Shown here piece by piece: positions 1 through 9,842 of a DNA stretch of 53,794 nucleotides. Positions within the stretch are counted from its first letter, which is position 1, and each line of letters starts with the position of its first letter. The notes beneath the pieces were generated by a model. It did no database searches, was not told the DNA's origin, and saw only the letters and a list, made by a program, of their open reading frames with translations. The position numbers and the translations under genes are program-made. The stretch spans positions 1-53,794 of the forward strand of contig REEL01000113.1 of NCBI GenBank assembly GCA_007695095.1, in the 5' to 3' direction. The DNA is from Chitinophagaceae bacterium (lineage in GTDB: Bacteria > Bacteroidota > Bacteroidia > Chitinophagales > REEL01).

Positions 1-95
1 GGCAACGGATTCACCGTCACTGTCGTTGATGCACTATTCTCGCACCCATTCGAGTCTACATAAGTGTATGTAATTAAGTGAGTGCCTATTCCTGC
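1..95. repeat. Near-identical internal repeat, copy 1
   Basis: Bases 1-95 match 676-770 at 94 of 95 positions (the difference is at 77/752). The offset is 675 bp, exactly 225 codons, so the frame is kept. The unit encodes the end of an Ig-like repeat (Y-V-D-S-NGC-E-NSAS). Neighbouring Ig repeats are much less alike, so this copy looks recently duplicated or homogenised. Confidence 0.95.
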
Positions 96-3000
96 GGCTA
101 CCGGTGAAAATACATTTCCTGTAACTCCGGATCCGCTGTAAACACCGCCTGTTGGTATGCCGCCCGTTAGTGTAAAGCTCCCCTCATCTATACAAACATC
201 ATTTATACTATCTAAACTAACTACCGGTAAATCGTAAACTTCAATGCCGGATACAGCCGTATCGCTACAGCCATTTATATCTGTGTATGCATAAAATATA
301 TCTATTGTTCCGGTACCATATAGCGAAGCATCAAACTCACTTACTATATTTCCATTTATGATATAATCTCCGCCTGTTGGTATGCCGCCACTTAACTGGA
401 ATACCGGTTCGTCTATACAAACTCCGTTAAATGAAATTAAACTAACTGTTGGCAAAGGATTTACTACCACTGAAATACTTGCGCTATTTGAACACCCATT
501 TGTATCTGTATACTCATAGACTATTGTATGGGTACCTGAACCGGTTAACGCAGGATCAAAATCAGTACTAATTACTCCATTCACAAAATAGGTACCTCCG
601 GCAGGTATGCCATTTGTCAATGGAACCGATGGGGCATCTGCACAAAAAGGTCCTATCGGATCTAAGCTTACCTGTGGCAACGGATTCACCGTCACTGTCG
701 TTGATGCACTATTCTCGCACCCATTCGAGTCTACATAAGTGTATGTAATTAAATGAGTGCCTATTCCTGCATTTGCAGCTGAGAAAACACCATTATTATC
801 TACACCCGTTCCGGAGTATACTCCTTGTGGATGTTGAGACCCTTCAGTTAAAACATATTGACTTTCACTTACACAAAATTCCGGTAGAGTATTTATAGAT
901 ACCGCAGGCAATTCAAATACTTCTACTTGTTTTGTAATTGACTCTGTGCAGCCTATGTCTGAAACAGCCGTTAATGTCACATCATAAACACCTGCTTGCG
1001 TATAAACGTGTACAGGGTTAGCAATATTTGAAACAGATCCATCACCTAAATCCCATGAATAACTTACGATTGTCCCTTCAGATATTGTAGTTAAATTAGT
1101 AAAGAAATTAACTTGATTTTCACATGCCGGAATATAAGAGAAATCAGGTTCCGGTAGAGGGCCGATATTAACTATGGTTGAATCACTTGCTGAACATCCG
1201 TTAGCATCTGTAAATTCATACACAATAGTAAACTGACCGAATCCTAAAGCAACCGGGTCTAATATATTTGTCTGAACTCCGTCAACTGTATAAACACCTC
1301 CAGCAGGAAAACCTATTTCTAAAACAATTGCTGTATCATTTTCACATAAGGGCCCGATAGAGTCTATAGTAACTAAAGGAAGAGGATTGACATTTATTGA
1401 AGCTGTATCTGTAGCCTCACAACCATTAGTATCTGTAAAAGAGTAAGTTATGATATGTGCTCCTACACCGGCATCTGCAGGATTAAATATATTTGAGCTA
1501 ACACCTGTTCCTGTATAGGTTCCACCTACAGGAGTTCCTCCGGTAAGTGTAAAAGGTTCATCATCAATACAGACATCTGAAAACACAGGTAAATCTACAA
1601 TAGGAATTGGCAAAACTTCTATTGTATTACTTGCAGTATCAATACATCCGTTTACATCTTCATAAGCATAAAAAACATTGGTTATACCAACTCCGTAAAA
1701 TGAAGGATCAAACTCTGTAACAACAATTCCATTTATCAGGTATGTTCCTCCTGAAGGAGCTCCACCGGATAATGTGAATGTGGGCTCATTTTCACAAACA
1801 TCAGCAAATGCATCTAATGTTACAGCCGGCAATGGGAGTACTTCTATCTGAACAGAATCACTACTTGTACAGCCTTCGCTATCTGTATATTCGTAAGTTA
1901 TTGTGAAAAAACCGGCTCCTAATGATGAAGGAGAAAAATCAACGCCGGGTGTTCCGTCAATAAAGTAAATTCCACCAACGGGAGATCCGCCACTAAGTGC
2001 AAAGTCATCATCAGATTCACAAACGGGTGCAAAAGGATCCAATGTAACTATAGGGCTAGATATTACTTCTATAGAAGTAGAAGCCGTATCAGAGCAACCA
2101 TTAGCATCTGTAAAAGCATAGAAAATAGTGCTTATACCAACTCCAAAAGCCGAAGGGTCAAATTCTGTTTCCACATTACCATTTACAATATAAATCCCTC
2201 CGGAGGGATTTCCTCCGCTAAGAGTTATTGGATCTGCATCTTCACATATATCTGCAAATGGAGATAAGGTAACTGTAGGGGTAGGATTCACTACTAAAGT
2301 TTGAGAAGCTGTATTTGGGCATAAAGAAATGGGATCTGTATATACATATTCAATTAAATAACTACCCGGACCATTCAAAGTAGGATCAAAATCAACACTC
2401 AAATTTCCATCAACAAAATAATCACCACCGGTAGGTAATCCTCCACTTAAAATTAAAATATCGTCCTCTTCACATAACTCTGAAAAACTACCTAAAGTAA
2501 CAATCGGTAAGTCTGAAACACTTACCGTTGTGGAGGCCGAATTTTCACAACCATTGGCATCAATGAATGTATAAGTAATTGTATGAGTACCAACTCCCGC
2601 ATCTGATGGGTCAAAAAATCCATTTGAATCTACTCCGGGGCCGGTGTATATCCCCTGAGGGTGATTAGAGCCTTCGGTTAATTCATATAAAGTGTCATTT
2701 AAGCAAAAATCAGGCAAATTACTTATTGAAACAACAGGTAAGTCAAACACTTCGATAGTCTGTGTTACTGTATCAGCACACCCTTCATCAGAAATTGCAA
2801 CTAAACTAACATCAAAGTTTCCGGATGCGGTAAAAATATTAAGCGGATTTTCAATTGTATCGGTATTACCATCTCCAAAATCCCAAAAATATTCCTGTAT
2901 ATTTCCACTTGATATCGTTGAAGTATTAGTAAATTGAACAGGGTTATCTATACAAGTTATACCGGAAGTAAAAGATGCTTCAGGCAATGAATTAACTGAT

Positions 3001-4310
3001 ACTGTCTCAGTAATACTATCAACACAGCCAAAATTAGTTTCTACGGTAAGAGTAACTTGATAATTACCACCCGCCGTAAAAGGATATGAGGGATTTTGGT
3101 CTGTTGAACTGCCTGTTCCATCTCCAAAGTCCCAAAACCAGTTAGCGATTGTACTTCCTGAAGGGTCTGTACCTAAAGTTGTATTGTCTGTAAAATCAAC
3201 TTCTATTTCAGCACACTCACTTACAGAAGAAAAGTCTACTTCCGGAAGAACATTTACATTAACGAAAGACTGAAAAAAATCTGTATTACCGCATACATTT
3301 GTCACTTCAAGGGAAACCGGATATGTACCCGGGTCAGAATAAATATAAAAAGGGTTTTGTTCAGTTGAAGACCCAACACCATCTCCAAAATTCCAGTTAT
3401 AAAGAACAATACTATCTTCTACAAAAGATGAATTATCCTGAAAAAAAATAGTGTCCCCAAAACATGCATCAGTAGCATTGAATGAGGCAATCGGATTAGT
3501 ACATGAAGTAACTACATTATACCCTAACCATTTCGCACTATCAGAATTAAAAACCCATGCAAGATCATTCGCATAAGAAAAGCCATACTGAAAAGGTACA
3601 TTTTCAGGTATTTGAGAAGAACCGGTATATGCTCCGGTTGAATTCACAAAATGTATACGCCTGTTAACCCTATCTAACAAACCATATTCCAGACCATTAC
3701 AATTGGTATAAATTACAGTATGTGGGTTTAATGAAGAAGTAGGTACAGGTAAACCGGTAACATCAAAAAAGCTGACAAAAGTATTATTTACTCTGTTGTA
3801 AATATAAATACTACCGTTAAAATAATATACAATTTGATTAGCATTTGGGTTTAAATCTCCCATTGATTGAGCACCGGGCTGAGCAGCACTGAGAAAAATA
3901 TTTCCTGTATTCTGAAGAAACCCATTTATATTTCTATCCGGATGATACAAACCTGACAAAGCAAAACCATTGACTTCTATGCTATCTGTCACCGGATTAA
4001 ACCAAGAACCTCTATAATCAAACGACCCAATAACCGTAGAAAAAATAGAATTTCCCATAGTGTCATAAGTCACTAAGCGTTCACTTGGAGAACCAATTTG
4101 ATATGAATAATACAAATCAAAATTCGGATCATAAACTACAGCTCCTTGAGGACCTGAAGTAAAATCCGGCGGAGTTAGTGTCTTCACTAATTCTGCGGTA
4201 TCAATTATACTGCAAGTAACTTGTGCCGTGGATGTTTTATGTATAACAAAGCTAAATGTAAACATAAGCACAGCATAAAAACTTAAGCAAATTTTCCTAT
4301 ATAAAACCAT
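1..4310 (-). CDS. Giant secreted PKD/Ig-like repeat protein, 3' end outside window
   Basis: An uninterrupted minus-strand frame runs from an ATG at 4310 off the left edge (about 1436 codons visible). The N-terminus reads as a signal peptide with a hydrophobic stretch ending near Thr-Ala-Gln (residue ~30). Residues ~35-270 form a non-repeated domain. Four PKD domains follow, each with a W-x-(F/L)GDG motif, three in a row and a fourth about 600 residues later. Eleven complete Ig-like repeats of about 75 residues carry the pattern GG-x-Y ... G-x-G ... Y-x-(Y/F)-x-D-x-NGC. Such proteins are surface adhesins or gliding-type T9SS cargo in Bacteroidota. A C-terminal sorting domain is expected but lies outside the window. 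Function is inferred from architecture only; the ligand is unknown. Confidence 0.85.
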   Translation of the reverse strand, partial: MVLYRKICLSFYAVLMFTFSFVIHKTSTAQVTCSIIDTAELVKTLTPPDFTSGPQGAVVYDPNFDLYYSYQIGSPSERLVTYDTMGNSIFSTVIGSFDYRGSWFNPVTDSIEVNGFALSGLYHPDRNINGFLQNTGNIFLSAAQPGAQSMGDLNPNANQIVYYFNGSIYIYNRVNNTFVSFFDVTGLPVPTSSLNPHTVIYTNCNGLEYGLLDRVNRRIHFVNSTGAYTGSSQIPENVPFQYGFSYANDLAWVFNSDSAKWLGYNVVTSCTNPIASFNATDACFGDTIFFQDNSSFVEDSIVLYNWNFGDGVGSSTEQNPFYIYSDPGTYPVSLEVTNVCGNTDFFQSFVNVNVLPEVDFSSVSECAEIEVDFTDNTTLGTDPSGSTIANWFWDFGDGTGSSTDQNPSYPFTAGGNYQVTLTVETNFGCVDSITETVSVNSLPEASFTSGITCIDNPVQFTNTSTISSGNIQEYFWDFGDGNTDTIENPLNIFTASGNFDVSLVAISDEGCADTVTQTIEVFDLPVVSISNLPDFCLNDTLYELTEGSNHPQGIYTGPGVDSNGFFDPSDAGVGTHTITYTFIDANGCENSASTTVSVSDLPIVTLGSFSELCEEDDILILSGGLPTGGDYFVDGNLSVDFDPTLNGPGSYLIEYVYTDPISLCPNTASQTLVVNPTPTVTLSPFADICEDADPITLSGGNPSGGIYIVNGNVETEFDPSAFGVGISTIFYAFTDANGCSDTASTSIEVISSPIVTLDPFAPVCESDDDFALSGGSPVGGIYFIDGTPGVDFSPSSLGAGFFTITYEYTDSEGCTSSDSVQIEVLPLPAVTLDAFADVCENEPTFTLSGGAPSGGTYLINGIVVTEFDPSFYGVGITNVFYAYEDVNGCIDTASNTIEVLPIPIVDLPVFSDVCIDDEPFTLTGGTPVGGTYTGTGVSSNIFNPADAGVGAHIITYSFTDTNGCEATDTASINVNPLPLVTIDSIGPLCENDTAIVLEIGFPAGGVYTVDGVQTNILDPVALGFGQFTIVYEFTDANGCSASDSTIVNIGPLPEPDFSYIPACENQVNFFTNLTTISEGTIVSYSWDLGDGSVSNIANPVHVYTQAGVYDVTLTAVSDIGCTESITKQVEVFELPAVSINTLPEFCVSESQYVLTEGSQHPQGVYSGTGVDNNGVFSAANAGIGTHLITYTYVDSNGCENSASTTVTVNPLPQVSLDPIGPFCADAPSVPLTNGIPAGGTYFVNGVISTDFDPALTGSGTHTIVYEYTDTNGCSNSASISVVVNPLPTVSLISFNGVCIDEPVFQLSGGIPTGGDYIINGNIVSEFDASLYGTGTIDIFYAYTDINGCSDTAVSGIEVYDLPVVSLDSINDVCIDEGSFTLTGGIPTGGVYSGSGVTGNVFSPVAAGIGTHLITYTYVDSNGCENSASTTVTVNPL
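676..770. repeat. Near-identical internal repeat, copy 2
   Basis: Second copy of the 95-bp segment at 1-95, in the same orientation inside the same coding frame. It lies at the end of the Ig-like repeat that follows the fourth PKD domain. Confidence 0.95.
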
Positions 4311-4552
4311 AAATCAGTAATTTCTTTTCTTAGTAATTTTCAAGTGTTAAAACAGCGTCTAAATTAGACAATTAAATTTAATTTAATATACTTTAGCAAA
4401 AGTTTAAAAAGTAATTTTTAAACTCCCCATTTTCATAATCAACTCTATTTTTGACAAACACGATGTAAATTTATACAATTTCCAAGATTATACCGATATT
4501 GTTTTATTATCCTGTTTATTTATTCTGATTAACTTTCAAAAAATTTTTATTT

Positions 4553-5308
4553 ATGAAAAATATATTCATTTTATTTTGCATCATTTCAATGTCTGCTACT
4601 GACATATACAGCCAAGGAATATTGGAATTGTTAAGAGAAGGTAGATCGTTGGAAGCCTCTGCTAATGAAGAAGAGGCACTAAAGGTGTTTTTAAGTGTTT
4701 TGGAAAGAAGTCCAAATAATCATGAAGCGCTATGGAATGTAAGCTTTTTATACTCAAGAATTGGACATCGTAAAGAAAACCATGAAGTAAAAGTACGTTA
4801 CTTTAATAAAGCTAAAGATTATGCTGAACAAGCATTACGTATAAACCCAAGAAATGAACAGTCTAACTATGTAATGGCAGTTGCTATGGGTAGAATGGCA
4901 TTAATATCCGGTGCAAGAGACAGAGTTGCTGCTTCAAGAGACATCAAAAAATATGCTGAGCAAACCTTGGAGGCTAATACTGAGCATGCAGGGGGGCATC
5001 ATGTAATGGGTCTTTGGCATTATAGAATGGCAAATTTGAGTTGGTCTGAAAGAAATGCAGCAAGAATATTATTTGGAGGTATTCCAGAAGGAGCAAGTGA
5101 TGAAGATGCTATTTATCATTTAAATAAAGCTGTTGATTTAGAACCCGGATTTTTATTGTATCAATATGATTTAGCAGATGTTTATATAAAACTTGAAAAT
5201 AAAAATCAAGCTAAAGAAATTCTTAAAAACCTGTTAAATCTTCCTAATAAAACAGCTGATGACCCAAAAATAAAGAAAGATGCGCAGGAGCTTTTAAATA
5301 GTTTATAA
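4553..5308 (+). CDS. Secreted tetratricopeptide-repeat protein
   Basis: The 251-residue protein begins with a signal peptide (hydrophobic residues 4-16, cleavage probably after the Ser-Gln near residue 21), so it should be periplasmic. Two or three TPR-like helical pairs are visible: residues ~27-60, a segment ~80-110 with the typical A-x-x-A-L-x-I-NP ending, and ~185-235 with a Y-x-L-A-D-x-Y-x-K-L pattern. TPRs mediate protein-protein contacts, so no reaction is implied. It stands alone, divergent from the giant repeat protein and convergent with the nqr operon, with a shared terminator between. The specific partner is unknown. Confidence 0.8.
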   Translation: MKNIFILFCIISMSATDIYSQGILELLREGRSLEASANEEEALKVFLSVLERSPNNHEALWNVSFLYSRIGHRKENHEVKVRYFNKAKDYAEQALRINPRNEQSNYVMAVAMGRMALISGARDRVAASRDIKKYAEQTLEANTEHAGGHHVMGLWHYRMANLSWSERNAARILFGGIPEGASDEDAIYHLNKAVDLEPGFLLYQYDLADVYIKLENKNQAKEILKNLLNLPNKTADDPKIKKDAQELLNSL

Positions 5309-5311
5309 ATT

Positions 5312-5341
5312 AAAAAAGCCACTTTATAAAGTGGCTTTTTT
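5312..5341. terminator. Bidirectional intrinsic terminator
   Basis: A perfect 30-bp palindrome (15-bp arms with core GCCACTTTA) is flanked by A and T runs. It sits between the convergent TPR gene and nqrF and can end transcription from both sides. Confidence 0.9.
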
Positions 5342-5365
5342 TTAAAATATATTTATTGGTAATTA

Positions 5366-6610
5366 TTAACTTCCAAAATCATCGAAGGCAATATTTTCTT
5401 CAGGAACACCTAAGTCTTCAAGCATTTTTAGAGATGCCTGTAACATTAAAGGCGGTCCGCACAGGTAGTACTCAACCTCTTCCGGTTCAGGATGAGTTTT
5501 CAAGTAGTTATCATAAAGTACCTGGTGAATAAAGCCTTGATAGCCGTCCCAATTATCTTCTTCTGCAGGCTCTGAAAGAGCAACATTGTACTTAAAATTA
5601 GGGAATTCTTCTTCTATTTTTCTAAAGTGATCGGTATAAAACAATTCTCTTTTAGAACGTCCTCCATACCAATATGTAACTTTTCTATTTGTCTTTTCAG
5701 TATGGAACAAGTGGAATATATGAGAACGTAAAGGAGCCATACCTGCACCACCTCCAATATAAACCATTTCTTTATCTGTTGGCTTAATAAAGAACTCTCC
5801 GTAAGGTCCGGAAATAACAACTTTATCGCCGGGTTTTCTGGTAAAGACATAAGAAGAGCAAATGCCGGGATTTACATCCATCCATGTATTTTTAGTTCTA
5901 TCCCATGGTGGTGTAGCAATTCTGATATTCAACATAATAATATCGCCTTCTGCAGGATGATTAGCCATAGAATAAGCTCTAAAAACTTCCTCATCATTCT
6001 TCATTTGCAAATCCCACATTTTAAACTGATCCCACTCATCCCGAAAGCGTTCTTCTATTTCCATATCTTTGAAGTCGCATACTATAGGAGGAACATCAAT
6101 CTGAATATAACCACCAGGTTCAAAGTCCATTGACTCTTCTTTAGGCAAACGAACAACAAACTCCTTGATAAAAGTTGCTACGTTGTGATTCGAAACAACT
6201 TCACATTCAAACTTTTTAATACCGAAGATTTCTTCAGGTACTCCTATCGTCATATTTTCACGAACTTTGACCTGACATGCTAAACGCCATTTTTCTTTTA
6301 CCTCTTTTCGAGATAAATGATTAGTTTCAGTAGGTAAAACCTCACCTCCACCTTCCATGACCTGACATTTACACATGGCACATGTACCTCCTCCTCCACA
6401 TGCAGAAGGAAGAAAAACACTCTTTTCAGATAAAACTGTAAGCAAAGTGGAACCCGGAGACACTTCCATTGGATTATCTTTATCTCCGTTTACTACTATA
6501 CTCACATTTCCTGCAGGAACTAATTTTTCTTTAGCATATAAAAGTACTGCTGTCAATAATGCCATCACTATCAGGAAAGCTATAATTGAATAAACAACCG
6601 TTAATACCAT
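5366..6610 (-). CDS. nqrF: Na+-translocating NADH:quinone reductase subunit F
   Basis: This is the electron-entry subunit, which oxidises NADH through FAD and a [2Fe-2S] cluster. The 414-residue protein has one N-terminal membrane helix (~residues 3-26). The ferredoxin domain carries cluster ligands Cys71, Cys77, Cys80 and Cys112, the spacing of characterised NqrF. The FAD motif RAYS is at 211-214, and the glycine-rich NADH motif ([10 protein letters not shown]) at ~284-293. The C-terminus is the aromatic tail FDDFGS. It is the last gene of the complete nqrABCDEF operon, 11 bp after nqrE, and its transcript would end at the palindrome around 5312-5341. Length and all motifs are normal. Confidence 0.98.
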   Translation of the reverse strand: MVLTVVYSIIAFLIVMALLTAVLLYAKEKLVPAGNVSIVVNGDKDNPMEVSPGSTLLTVLSEKSVFLPSACGGGGTCAMCKCQVMEGGGEVLPTETNHLSRKEVKEKWRLACQVKVRENMTIGVPEEIFGIKKFECEVVSNHNVATFIKEFVVRLPKEESMDFEPGGYIQIDVPPIVCDFKDMEIEERFRDEWDQFKMWDLQMKNDEEVFRAYSMANHPAEGDIIMLNIRIATPPWDRTKNTWMDVNPGICSSYVFTRKPGDKVVISGPYGEFFIKPTDKEMVYIGGGAGMAPLRSHIFHLFHTEKTNRKVTYWYGGRSKRELFYTDHFRKIEEEFPNFKYNVALSEPAEEDNWDGYQGFIHQVLYDNYLKTHPEPEEVEYYLCGPPLMLQASLKMLEDLGVPEENIAFDDFGS

Positions 6611-6621
6611 ATCTTATATTT

Positions 6622-7212
6622 TTAAACTTTAATACCCATAAAACTCATAAATGCAAGTCCCATGAGTCCTGTAATAATAAATGCAATACCTAAGCCTCGC
6701 AAGGCCGGAGGAATACTTGAATATCTGACTTTTTCACGAATTGCAGCTAATGCTATTATCGCTAAAAAGAACCCAAATCCACTTCCTAATCCAAAGAAAA
6801 CTGATTCTCCGAAAGAATACTCTCTTGCAACCATGAATAATGAACCACCTAAAATAGCGCAATTAACAGTTATTAAAGGAAGGAATATTCCAAGAGAAAC
6901 ATAAAGTCCCGGAAAAGACTTTTCAATAAGCATTTCTAATAATTGAACCATCGATGCTATAACAGCTATGAATACAACAAAGTTTAGAAAAGTTAAGTCA
7001 ACTCCGAAAATTCCGGTTTCCTTCAATAGGTACTCATGTATTAACCAATTTGCAGGAACAGTAAAGCCCAAACAAAATATTACAGCAAGACCAAGTCCAA
7101 ATGCTGTATTAATAGTTTTTGAAACAGCCAGATAAGAACACATTCCTAAAAAGTAGGCTAAAACCATATTGTCTATAAAGGCTGAGCGAATGAAAACATT
7201 TACAAAATCCAT
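6622..7212 (-). CDS. nqrE: Na+-translocating NADH:quinone reductase subunit E
   Basis: This is an integral inner-membrane subunit of 196 residues with about six hydrophobic helices. It carries Cys25 (MCSYLAVS) and Cys118 (VNCAILGG), the equivalents of the cysteines that with NqrD hold the intramembrane iron-sulfur centre. It lies between nqrD and nqrF with 11-bp gaps. Length and sequence fit the NqrD/RnfA superfamily; the Nqr assignment rests on the operon. Confidence 0.97.
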   Translation of the reverse strand: MDFVNVFIRSAFIDNMVLAYFLGMCSYLAVSKTINTAFGLGLAVIFCLGFTVPANWLIHEYLLKETGIFGVDLTFLNFVVFIAVIASMVQLLEMLIEKSFPGLYVSLGIFLPLITVNCAILGGSLFMVAREYSFGESVFFGLGSGFGFFLAIIALAAIREKVRYSSIPPALRGLGIAFIITGLMGLAFMSFMGIKV

Positions 7213-7223
7213 ATTGTATTATT

Positions 7224-7871
7224 TTAAGATATATCAACTAATTTAGTATTTCTGGCTCTTTGCCACCAAATCATAAGACCTATAACAAACATTGCTGCTG
7301 CGGGTGTTAACATCATACCATTCTGAAAAAATTCAATTTCAGAAAGATAAGGAACCGCCCATCCAAATAATTCACCTTTACCAAAAAACTCTCTAAAAAA
7401 GGCTACACCAATCAAAATGATTCCATAGCCAATGCCGTTTCCTACACCATCGAGAAATGATGACCAAGGTTTATTACCCATTGCAAATGCTTCTAAACGT
7501 CCCATTACAATACAATTTGTAATAATTAGCCCAATGTATACAGACAACTGAGTGTACACATCATAACTAAAAGCTTTTAAGATTTGGTCTACTAAAATTA
7601 CCAAAAAGGCGATAACCGTAATCTGCACGATAATCCTTACTCTACTTGGAACCATTTTCCTGAGCAAGGATATAATTAAACTCGCAAAACCCATAACTGC
7701 AATAACGGCTAAAGTCATAACCATTGCAGGTTTGAGGGCAACTGTAACAGCAAGTGCTGAACAAATTCCTAACACCTGAACTGTTATTGGATTATTATCA
7801 TCTAAAGGGTCGGATAATAACTTTCTTTCTTTTTTCCCAAAAAGGGATTGTTTTTCTGCTGTAGTACTCAT
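7224..7871 (-). CDS. nqrD: Na+-translocating NADH:quinone reductase subunit D
   Basis: This is an integral membrane subunit of 215 residues with about six helices, the partner of NqrE in the same NqrDE/RnfAE superfamily. Cys37 (GICSALAV) and Cys120 (TNCIVMGR) match the conserved intramembrane cluster ligands. The first ~30 residues are a hydrophilic cytoplasmic extension with a Lys-Lys-Glu-Arg-Lys patch, only slightly longer than usual. The nqrC stop lies 3 bp upstream, which suggests translational coupling. Confidence 0.97.
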   Translation of the reverse strand: MSTTAEKQSLFGKKERKLLSDPLDDNNPITVQVLGICSALAVTVALKPAMVMTLAVIAVMGFASLIISLLRKMVPSRVRIIVQITVIAFLVILVDQILKAFSYDVYTQLSVYIGLIITNCIVMGRLEAFAMGNKPWSSFLDGVGNGIGYGIILIGVAFFREFFGKGELFGWAVPYLSEIEFFQNGMMLTPAAAMFVIGLMIWWQRARNTKLVDIS

Positions 7872-7874
7872 AAT

Positions 7875-8603
7875 TTATAAATTTACTTCGTCAACTTTAA
7901 TTCTGTCAAAAAAAGGTAAATATTTTTTCAAATCATCTCGTAGCATGTCTGTTACACCATCAGCAGTAACAGTAGCTCCTGTAAGGCCATCGACTTCATG
8001 ATCACTGTCTCTTGCTCCGCCTTTTCTTACATATATTGAAACGAATTCACCGTCATCATCTCTGATTTTTTTACCGATAAACTGGTCCTGAAACCAGTCG
8101 TCAGTAATTACAGCTCCAAGACCGGGTGTTTCAGCGGCATGACCAAATGAAGCCCCTGCTATGGTATTTAAGTCATCCTGCAGAGCAATAAAGCCCCATA
8201 TTTCATTCCATAGTCCGGATCCTCTCACAGGTACGATGTAAAACACTTCTCCATCATCACTTGTATATCTGTAAAGCGGAAGTTTTTGCTGTTCCAAGGG
8301 CTTCCTAACTTCTCTTCTGTGGTCAATCATTGAAGCTACGATAGGCTCTCCTTCATCATCTTTTTCAATTAAATTACCTTCGTGGTCTATGACCAATTCT
8401 TCAACCTGGCTTTCGTATACATCCAGAACTCTGTCTCTGTCTTCCATACCCACAGAACCCAAAATGTCCTGTTTATTGGCAAATGCAACATTAAAGTCCT
8501 GTCTTGGTTTTAAACCGGTTGCTGCCAATGCTAAAAGCAATGCCATTATGACTGTTAAAACAGCCATAAAAATTATCGTATAATTATTTGTATTAGACTG
8601 CAC
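7875..8603 (-). CDS. nqrC: Na+-translocating NADH:quinone reductase subunit C
   Basis: This subunit carries covalent FMN on a periplasmic domain. The 242-residue protein has one N-terminal transmembrane helix (~9-30) followed by an FMN-binding domain. The flavinylation motif is T-G-A-T with Thr211 as the expected phosphoester-linked residue (classical form S-G-A-T). The start overlaps the end of nqrB by 11 bp, which suggests coupled translation. FMN attachment needs an ApbE transferase, which is not in this window. Confidence 0.97.
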   Translation of the reverse strand: MQSNTNNYTIIFMAVLTVIMALLLALAATGLKPRQDFNVAFANKQDILGSVGMEDRDRVLDVYESQVEELVIDHEGNLIEKDDEGEPIVASMIDHRREVRKPLEQQKLPLYRYTSDDGEVFYIVPVRGSGLWNEIWGFIALQDDLNTIAGASFGHAAETPGLGAVITDDWFQDQFIGKKIRDDDGEFVSIYVRKGGARDSDHEVDGLTGATVTADGVTDMLRDDLKKYLPFFDRIKVDEVNL

Positions 8604-9798
8604 GACTTAACCTCCTTTTTATATTTGCTTGTAAAACGTAATGATCAATAAGTGGAGCAAAAACATTCATAAATAATATTGCCAACATCCATCCTTCCGG
8701 ATATGCCGGATTTAATACTCGAATTATCATACCTATTGCCCCTATTGAAAATCCATAAATCCATTTACCTACCTCGGTTTGAGCAGCTGTTACAGGGTCA
8801 GTAGCCATAAAGGCCATAGCAAAAAAGAAACTGCCTATTATAAAGTGATAATAAAACGGTACCTCCATAAACGGATTTAATGCCAGTAAGTTCAATATAA
8901 TTCCCATGAAAAGAGTTCCAATAATCATGGATAACATAATTCTCCAACTGCCAATTCCTGTAAAAATCAGAAGACCCGCGCCCACGAGAACAAATATTTT
9001 ATTCATTTCCCCAACGGAACCGGGTATAAAGCCCATTATCATATTGAAAACAGTATAATGCTCCGTTACAGCAGCCCAACCTCCGGTAGCGGCTAATGCG
9101 AGCGGAGTTGCCCCGGTCCAGCCATCAGCTAAAGCATTATTTTCTCCAACGTGAAGAAATCCGGCAAATATCTGATGTAAAAAATTGTAATCATAAGCTA
9201 CCCAAACTATATCGCCTGATATATGGGTCGGATAAGCAAAGAAAACGAAAACTCTGGCAGTTAGTGCAACATTTAATACATTCATGCCCGTTCCCCCAAA
9301 GGCTTCTTTAGCTATGATTACAGCAAATATTGTTGCAAAAGCAACCATCCATAAGGGAATATCCGGTGGCATAATCAAAGGTATGAGCATTCCTGAAACA
9401 AGGAACCCTTCTTCTACCTGATGTCTTTTGATAGCCGCAAACAAAAACTCAGTTGCTAATCCTGCAATATGCACTACTATAATTATCGGCAACAATTGCA
9501 AGAAGCCATACAAAGCTTTCTGTCCCAATCCGTCCAATAATCCCTCGTACATACCCATCGCAAAATAATGCTGATGGCCAATGTTAATAATTCCATGAAT
9601 CAGGCATAATTGCATGGCAATTACGACATGAAACATTGTCCTTTTTAAATCCATACCATCCCTGATATGTGTACCACTTTTTGTAGTATGGTTTGGCTGA
9701 AACAAAAAAGTTTCAATTGCATCATATGTGGTATGCAAAAACTTATTTTTCTCAGTTTTCTCTTTGACTGAATCAAGTAAATTACGTAATGGTTTCAT
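8593..9798 (-). CDS. nqrB: Na+-translocating NADH:quinone reductase subunit B
   Basis: This is the main membrane subunit. It carries covalent FMN and riboflavin and is central to sodium transport. The 401-residue protein has a cytoplasmic N-terminus with the family signature H-I-R-D-G-M-D-L-K-R near residues 44-53, then about ten membrane helices. The FMN site is T-G-A-T with Thr231, near the position of Thr236 in the Vibrio enzyme. It follows nqrA by 44 bp. No anomalies were seen. Confidence 0.97.
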   Translation of the reverse strand: MKPLRNLLDSVKEKTEKNKFLHTTYDAIETFLFQPNHTTKSGTHIRDGMDLKRTMFHVVIAMQLCLIHGIINIGHQHYFAMGMYEGLLDGLGQKALYGFLQLLPIIIVVHIAGLATEFLFAAIKRHQVEEGFLVSGMLIPLIMPPDIPLWMVAFATIFAVIIAKEAFGGTGMNVLNVALTARVFVFFAYPTHISGDIVWVAYDYNFLHQIFAGFLHVGENNALADGWTGATPLALAATGGWAAVTEHYTVFNMIMGFIPGSVGEMNKIFVLVGAGLLIFTGIGSWRIMLSMIIGTLFMGIILNLLALNPFMEVPFYYHFIIGSFFFAMAFMATDPVTAAQTEVGKWIYGFSIGAIGMIIRVLNPAYPEGWMLAILFMNVFAPLIDHYVLQANIKRRLSRAV

Positions 9799-9842
9799 AT
9801 TTTTTTGTTATACTTAAAATGAAATTAAATCATTTTGATAAT

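Noticed and set aside
2692-2937. Plus-strand open frame inside the giant repeat gene
   Set aside because: It is an antisense shadow of the PKD and Ig-like coding sequence on the minus strand and has no independent support.
1-4300. Regularly spaced repeats, possibly a CRISPR array
   Set aside because: The repeats are protein-coding (Ig-like units of ~75 codons) in one open frame, and they are long and divergent rather than short and identical.
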